Part shown: piece by piece, positions 6,518 through 9,995 of the stretch
Position numbering within the stretch: the first letter of the stretch is position 1
How the letters are laid out: every line of letters starts with the position of its first letter
DNA from: an uncultured Clostridia bacterium
Lineage (GTDB): Bacteria > Bacillota_A > Clostridia > Oscillospirales > Oscillospiraceae
Length of the DNA: 9,995 nt
Direction of reading: 5' to 3'
NCBI GenBank assembly: GCA_947307505.1
Contig: CAMZJG010000020.1
Location: 1-9,995 of the forward strand
Notes under the pieces: generated by a model
Databases searched by the model: none
Told to the model about the DNA's origin: nothing
Seen by the model: the letters and a program-made list of their open reading frames with translations, nothing else
Translations under genes and position numbers: made by a program

Positions 6518-7051
6518 ATGAAAAAAATCCTGCGCTTCACCATGATCGCCGCCGCTGCGGTCATCCTCCTGTTCGCCGCCGCGGCTCTGGCCGCGGGGGA
6601 CGACCCCGCCCCGGGAGAGCAGGGAGATCCCCTGGTCACCCTAAGCTACCTGGAGAAGGTATATACGGATTATATCTCCGACCTGCTCCATCAGGATATG
6701 GAGGCGCAGGCGCAGGCCATCGAAGCCAATCTGGAGCAGAGGATCGCCGCGCTGGAGGAGGCCAGCCGGGAAGCCCGGGCCGTGAGCGCCAGCACCTTTC
6801 AGCTGGTGACCCTGGAGGCGGGGCAGACCCTGTCCGGGGACCGGGGCATCGAACTCATCCTGCGGATCGGGGAAGCGTCCGTCGCCGCCCAAAACAGCCC
6901 CGGCCTGGTGGACGCCACCACCGGAGGGAGCCTGGAGGACGGGCAGGGCCTGGAGAAGAATCATCTGTATATGATCACCATCCCGGAAAACGGCATCCGG
7001 GCAAAAGACCATGCGGTCCTCCTGGTCCGCGGAGCCTATGTGATCAACTGA
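6518..7051 (+). CDS. Secreted protein with coiled coil, function unknown
   Basis: This 177-aa protein has a clear Sec signal peptide (MKKILRF, then a hydrophobic run to about residue 22, with a likely cleavage after ALA near 24-26). A short acidic stretch leads to DPLVTLSYLEKVY (37-49), then a Gln/Glu/Ala-rich helix likely to form a coiled coil (about 55-90). A C-terminal domain (about 92-177) contains the phrases LEAGQTLSGDRGIELILR, GLVDATTGG, KNHLY and LLVRGAYVI. This layout recalls small clostridial exported proteins of unknown function; I do not recognise a named family. The start has GAGG about nine bases upstream. It follows mazF by 28 bp, is probably on the same transcript, and is the last gene before a strong terminator. 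Confidence 0.85.
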   Translation: MKKILRFTMIAAAAVILLFAAAALAAGDDPAPGEQGDPLVTLSYLEKVYTDYISDLLHQDMEAQAQAIEANLEQRIAALEEASREARAVSASTFQLVTLEAGQTLSGDRGIELILRIGEASVAAQNSPGLVDATTGGSLEDGQGLEKNHLYMITIPENGIRAKDHAVLLVRGAYVIN

Positions 7052-7066
7052 CTTTTCGGGAAAGGA

Positions 7067-7101
7067 CCGGGGATCGGCGCCAGCCGGTCCCCGGGTTTTT
7101 T
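7067..7101 (+). terminator. Strong intrinsic terminator after the secreted-protein gene
   Basis: A 12-bp GC-rich stem with one G-U pair (7067-7078 with 7083-7094), loop GCCA, is followed by G and six T residues (7096-7101). It ends three bases before the next ATG at 7105. Confidence 0.92.
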
Positions 7102-7104
7102 ATC

Positions 7105-7659
7105 ATGAATCTGTCTGGAAAGTATCCCATCTACGACGGAGAAGAACAGGCGGGGGAACTGGAGGTCTCCCCCTGGGGCGGATATCTGCGGTTCCGCGCT
7201 TTGTGCCGCAGCCGGCGGAGAGGGGTGTTCCGCCTGGTGGCGGAGAGCGGGGGAAGGCTCCTGCCCCTGGGGGTGATGACCCCCTCCGGCAGCGGCTTCG
7301 GCCTGGAGCGGCGCTTTTCTCCGGCGGCTTTGCGGAACCTGGGTCTGGACCGCATCGACCGCTGCCGGCTGGCCCAGGACTGGGAAGGCGGCTGGGAGGA
7401 GGAACGCAGCCCCGAGAGCCTGTTCCGGGATCCGGCTCTGCAGGAGCTGGGGCGAGCCCTGGGCCGGGAGGGAGTCCTGTCCCGGCGGGAAGGAGAGACC
7501 GTCTTTCTGGCGGTGCCCCTGGACCGGGGCAGACCCTTTGCCGCCATGCCCATTTTCTGCTTCGGTTCCCCGGAGACCATCAACGGAAGAAACTGGGTGG
7601 TTTTCCGGATCATGGACGGCATGCCTGCGGTTAATTGCGCCGAGGAAAGGGCAGACTAA
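7105..7659 (+). CDS. Uncharacterised 184-aa cytosolic protein
   Basis: This 184-aa protein has no signal peptide, membrane segment or motif that I recognise. It opens with a beta-rich segment (YPIYDGEEQAGELEV, then GGYLRFRALC). The middle is Arg/Glu-rich, and the end is hydrophobic (AAMPIFCFGSPETINGRNWV). Coding is supported by its length and by strong GC bias like that of its neighbours. The start is odd. The ATG at 7105 lies three bases after the T-tract of a strong terminator, no Shine-Dalgarno is visible, and no ATG, GTG or TTG lies in frame upstream before the previous gene. A later in-frame start would remove the beta-rich beginning. The coat-type gene pair follows 36 bp downstream. Function unknown. 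Confidence 0.7.
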   Translation: MNLSGKYPIYDGEEQAGELEVSPWGGYLRFRALCRSRRRGVFRLVAESGGRLLPLGVMTPSGSGFGLERRFSPAALRNLGLDRIDRCRLAQDWEGGWEEERSPESLFRDPALQELGRALGREGVLSRREGETVFLAVPLDRGRPFAAMPIFCFGSPETINGRNWVVFRIMDGMPAVNCAEERAD

Positions 7660-7695
7660 AGCCGGTGGCCCAAATCTGATGAACCGGAGAGAGCA

Positions 7696-7881
7696 ATGAC
7701 AAATCTGACTACAAAAGAACTCACGGCTCTTGACGACCAGATCAAGACCGAACAGGTCCTGGTCAAGAAGTACAAGGCCATGGCGTGCCTGTGCAGCGAC
7801 GCCAAGATTCAGGGAGACCTGAACAGCATGGCGGATAAGCATCAGCAGCACTGCAACACGCTGATGACCTTCCTGCAGTAA
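7696..7881 (+). CDS. Small Coat F/ferritin-like partner protein
   Basis: This 61-aa all-helical protein has the spacing of a truncated ferritin-like helical pair, with EQVLVKKYKAMACLCSDAKIQ followed by a helix near ADKHQQHCNTLM. Similar small proteins precede Coat F-domain genes in Clostridia and are usually annotated as spore coat or ferritin-like proteins; this is family knowledge from memory. The ATG has GGAGAG just upstream, with short spacing. Its stop codon overlaps the AGGAGG of the next gene, so the two are probably translated together. It would be expected in the spore coat or the late mother cell. The size is small but the composition and context support a real gene. No sporulation sigma-factor promoter was recognised in the 36 bp upstream. 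Confidence 0.82.
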   Translation: MTNLTTKELTALDDQIKTEQVLVKKYKAMACLCSDAKIQGDLNSMADKHQQHCNTLMTFLQ

Positions 7882-7892
7882 GGAGGCGCGGC

Positions 7893-8168
7893 ATGACGGA
7901 TCCCAATCGCTGCGCGGCGACCCTGGGGGACAAGGAGATCCTCAACGATTTCCTGGCGAGCCAGAAGCAGATCGCTGCATCCTACAACACCTTCGCGGGG
8001 GAATGCGTGAATCCCCAGCTTCGCAGCACCTTCCTGAATATCCTGGATGAGGAGCATTGCATCCAGGCGGACCTGTTCGGCGATATGACCGCCAAGGGCT
8101 GGTATCAGGTGGAGCAGGCGGACCGGCAGAAGATCGACCAGACCCGGCAGAAGCTGAGCCGGGGCTGA
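7893..8168 (+). CDS. Spore coat protein, Coat F domain family
   Basis: This 91-aa protein matches the clostridial short Coat F (CotF-type) proteins. Recognisable stretches are LNDFLASQKQIAASYNTFAGEC (split by family-typical residues at about 16-37), QLRSTFLNILDEEHCIQADLF (41-61) and the GWYQVEQAD end. The family adopts a ferritin-like helical bundle and is found in the spore coat of endospore formers. AGGAGG at 7881-7886 precedes the ATG by six bases and overlaps the stop of the 61-aa upstream gene. The protein is shorter than Bacillus CotF and carries one Coat F domain. It ends just before the bidirectional terminator. The presence of this pair is the main indication that the organism sporulates. 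Confidence 0.9.
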   Translation: MTDPNRCAATLGDKEILNDFLASQKQIAASYNTFAGECVNPQLRSTFLNILDEEHCIQADLFGDMTAKGWYQVEQADRQKIDQTRQKLSRG

Positions 8169-8182
8169 CCGGTCCAAAACAG

Positions 8183-8230
8183 AAAAGGCGCTGTCCCCCG
8201 CGGTGAGCGGATCGGGACAACGCCTTTTTT
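8183..8230. terminator. Bidirectional intrinsic terminator between convergent genes
   Basis: AAAAGGCG and TGTCCC (8183-8197) pair with GGGACA and CGCCTTTTTT (8214-8230), with one internal mismatch. A nested CCGC/GCGG helix (8198-8201 with 8207-8210) sits in the loop. Flanking A- and T-runs make it functional in both directions, ending the coat genes on plus and the activase on minus. Confidence 0.9.
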
Positions 8231-8279
8231 CACTGTTATGGAATGAGCGGCAGGTCCGGGACCGGCCGCAGCGCCGGGT

Positions 8280-9218
8280 TCAGCCGCCGATCTGGCAGTA
8301 CAGGCCGAAGCTCTCCGCGATGCCCTTCAGGTGTTCCATGTGTTCCTCCGAAGGGACCTGGATGGAGAGGTCCATGGTTTTTCCCAGACTCTCGTTTTTG
8401 CTTTCCCCCAGCCGGTGATAGGGCAGAAGGTGGATGCCCACATTCGTCCCCAGCTCCTCCTTCACAAAGCGGGCGGCAGCGGCGATATTCCCGTCGGAGT
8501 CGTTGCAGCCGGGGATGACGGGGATCCGGATGGTGACGGCCTTTTTCAGGTCATGATATATATGCTTGATGTTGCTCAGGATCAGCTCGTTGGGTACGCC
8601 GGTGAGTGCCTTGTGGATGGCGCTGTCCATGTGCTTGATGTCCAGCAGACCCAGATCCAGGTACCGGAAGGCCCTGTCCACCACCGTCTCCGGGGCGAAG
8701 GAACAGGATTCCACCGCCGTGTGCAGGCCGGCCTCCTTCGCGGCGAACAGCAGCGCCTCAGTGAAGTCCGGGTGCGCCAGGCACTCCCCGCCGCTGACGG
8801 TGATCCCCCCGCCGGAGGCGTCCAGGAACAGCTTGTCCTTCAGCACCTGTTCCAGCACCGCCCGCACCGTCATCTCCTTTCCCGCGATCTCCCGGGCCTC
8901 TGAGGGGCAGACCTCCGCGCACCTGCCGCAGTCCACGCACTTTTCCCGAAGCGTGAGGGCCACGGGCTTGCCGTCCTTTATCCCCGGCAGGATCGCCTTC
9001 TCCGGGCAGACGTCGATGCAGCGGCCGCAGGCGGTGCATTTGGCGGCGTAGAACATGAGCTGCGGTTTCGCCAGGTTGGATTCCGGGTTCGCGCACCACC
9101 TGCAGCGCAGGGGACAGCCCTTGAGGAACACCGTCACCCGGATACCGGGTCCGTCGTGGATGGAATAGCTCTGTATGTTGAATACCGGGGCGGTCAGGTC
9201 CAGATAGTTCTCCACCAT
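8280..9218 (-). CDS. Glycyl radical enzyme activating enzyme (radical SAM, PflA-like)
   Basis: This 312-aa radical SAM protein carries the CxxxCxxC cluster in KGCPLRCRWCANPES (C35, C39, C42). An inserted ferredoxin domain has two four-cysteine sets (C61, C64, C67, C71 and C94, C97, C100, C104). This two-cluster insert is typical of activases for non-PFL glycyl radical enzymes. Using SAM and an electron it abstracts hydrogen from the glycine of its partner. The usual GGE motif near SGGGITVSGGE (135-145) is followed by Cys146 where I would expect Pro. The ATG is chosen because AGGTGAGGTGA overlaps the end of the upstream gene, three bases away, which suggests tight coupling with the glycyl radical enzyme gene. 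The substrate class cannot be read from this protein alone. Confidence 0.95.
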   Translation of the reverse strand: MVENYLDLTAPVFNIQSYSIHDGPGIRVTVFLKGCPLRCRWCANPESNLAKPQLMFYAAKCTACGRCIDVCPEKAILPGIKDGKPVALTLREKCVDCGRCAEVCPSEAREIAGKEMTVRAVLEQVLKDKLFLDASGGGITVSGGECLAHPDFTEALLFAAKEAGLHTAVESCSFAPETVVDRAFRYLDLGLLDIKHMDSAIHKALTGVPNELILSNIKHIYHDLKKAVTIRIPVIPGCNDSDGNIAAAARFVKEELGTNVGIHLLPYHRLGESKNESLGKTMDLSIQVPSEEHMEHLKGIAESFGLYCQIGG

Positions 9219-9221
9219 GGT

Positions 9222-9995
9222 TCACCTCACCTGCCTGTTTTCCGTCCTGGCGATGACCTCGTCCTGGAGCCCGGGGGTGAGCTGGATGAAGTAGGCGCTG
9301 TATCCCGCCACCCGGACCATGAGGTCCGCGTGTTTCTGCGGGTGTTCTTTTGCGTCCAACAGGGTCTCCTGATCCTCCACGATGAACTGCACGTGTTTTC
9401 CCCCGGCGGAGAAATAGGCCTTGATGGCGCTGGCCAGCTTCAGCTTGTCCCGGTCGGTGGCCAGGGCGGAGGGGGAGAACTTCATGTTCAGCAGCATAGC
9501 CTGGAACTCATCCTGGGGGATGTGCATGGCGGAGGAGAACACCGCCAGAGGTCCCTCATGGTCGCAGCCCGCCATGGGAGAGGCACAGGCGTCCGCCAGG
9601 ATATCCCCCCGATACCGTCCGTCCGGCATGGCCCCGCACAGGGCGCCGCCGGGCTGGTGGCTGGTGACGGAGATGGCGGAGCAGCGGAAGTGGCCCCCCA
9701 GGGCGGAGGGGATCCGGTTCGCCATATCCACCCACCAGCGGTAGCAGCGACCCACCATTTCATCCGCCTCCGGATCGTTGTTGCCGTAATGGGGCAGCTC
9801 CAGGCACTTCCTGTGCAGATCTTCATATCCCTCCCAGTTGGCGTCCATGGCCCGCTTCAGCTCCGGCAGGGAGCAGACTTTCTCCTCGAAGCAGAGCTTC
9901 TTGATGGCGAACAGACTCTGGGCCAGGTTCACCATGCCCACGGGGTTCAGGAGCTGATTGCTCTCAAAGGGATACTCCTGGGCGTAGCAGTCCAG
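9222..9995 (-). CDS. Glycyl radical enzyme, C-terminal part, substrate unknown (partial)
   Basis: The last 257 residues of a glycyl radical enzyme are visible, and the frame is open to the window edge, so the gene continues beyond it. The GTG at 9941 is an internal codon, since the frame upstream reads YAQEYPFESNQLLNP without a stop. The radical site is the glycine in VRVAGYSAYF (codon 9303-9305). The downstream QDEVIARTENRQ end is typical of the family. Upstream lie PDGRYRGDILADACASPMAG and KHVQFIVEDQETLLDA, as in PFL-like decarboxylases, lyases and dehydratases. The catalytic cysteine lies roughly 300 residues before the glycine, outside the window, so the substrate cannot be inferred. It is paired with the activase three bases downstream. 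Confidence 0.93.
   Translation of the reverse strand: MDCYAQEYPFESNQLLNPVGMVNLAQSLFAIKKLCFEEKVCSLPELKRAMDANWEGYEDLHRKCLELPHYGNNDPEADEMVGRCYRWWVDMANRIPSALGGHFRCSAISVTSHQPGGALCGAMPDGRYRGDILADACASPMAGCDHEGPLAVFSSAMHIPQDEFQAMLLNMKFSPSALATDRDKLKLASAIKAYFSAGGKHVQFIVEDQETLLDAKEHPQKHADLMVRVAGYSAYFIQLTPGLQDEVIARTENRQVR

Noticed and set aside
9939..9941. GTG as start of the glycyl radical enzyme gene
   Set aside because: The frame is open to the window edge and the upstream residues look like family sequence, so this is an internal valine codon.

Overview
The window looks like chromosomal DNA from an anaerobic, endospore-forming, GC-rich member of the Firmicutes (Clostridia-type). The reasons are a T-box-controlled pheST operon, an IreB (UPF0297) gene, a B. 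subtilis EndoA-like MazF, two small Coat F/ferritin-like spore coat proteins, a glycyl radical enzyme with its activase, and AGGAGG-type ribosome binding sites. A species cannot be named. Most genes are housekeeping or conserved. No phage, transposon, CRISPR, rRNA or tRNA was seen.

Layout. Positions 1-4081 are transcribed leftwards: a sigma-A-type promoter at 4053-4081, a phenylalanine T-box leader (about 3788-4046, TTC specifier, terminator 3801-3830), then pheS, pheT and ireB. ireB also has its own near-consensus promoter (270-298). From 4120 genes run rightwards: a promoter, a zinc-ribbon membrane protein, a second promoter, a two-TM protein resembling DUF6106, a lipoprotein with a LolA/YdcC-like look, a MazF/EndoA endoribonuclease, and a secreted protein of unknown function that ends at a strong terminator (7067-7101). 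Four bases after that terminator an uncharacterised 184-aa gene starts, followed by the two coat-type genes. A bidirectional terminator (8183-8230) separates these from a leftward pair on the right edge: a radical SAM activase with a two-cluster ferredoxin insert and the C-terminal third of a glycyl radical enzyme that runs off the window.

How the genes work together. PheS and PheT form the alpha2beta2 phenylalanyl-tRNA synthetase, and uncharged tRNA-Phe reading the T-box would raise their expression. The activase installs the radical on the glycine of the adjacent enzyme (codon 9303-9305). The lipoprotein-MazF stretch resembles the B. subtilis ydcC-alr-ndoAI-ndoA locus with alr and the antitoxin gene absent, so MazF here has no adjacent antitoxin. 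The two coat genes are translationally close and probably act together in the spore coat or forespore.

The clearest leads for something undescribed are the glycyl radical enzyme of unknown substrate, the antitoxin-less MazF beside a LolA-like lipoprotein and a secreted protein, and the gene that begins directly behind an intrinsic terminator without a visible ribosome binding site.
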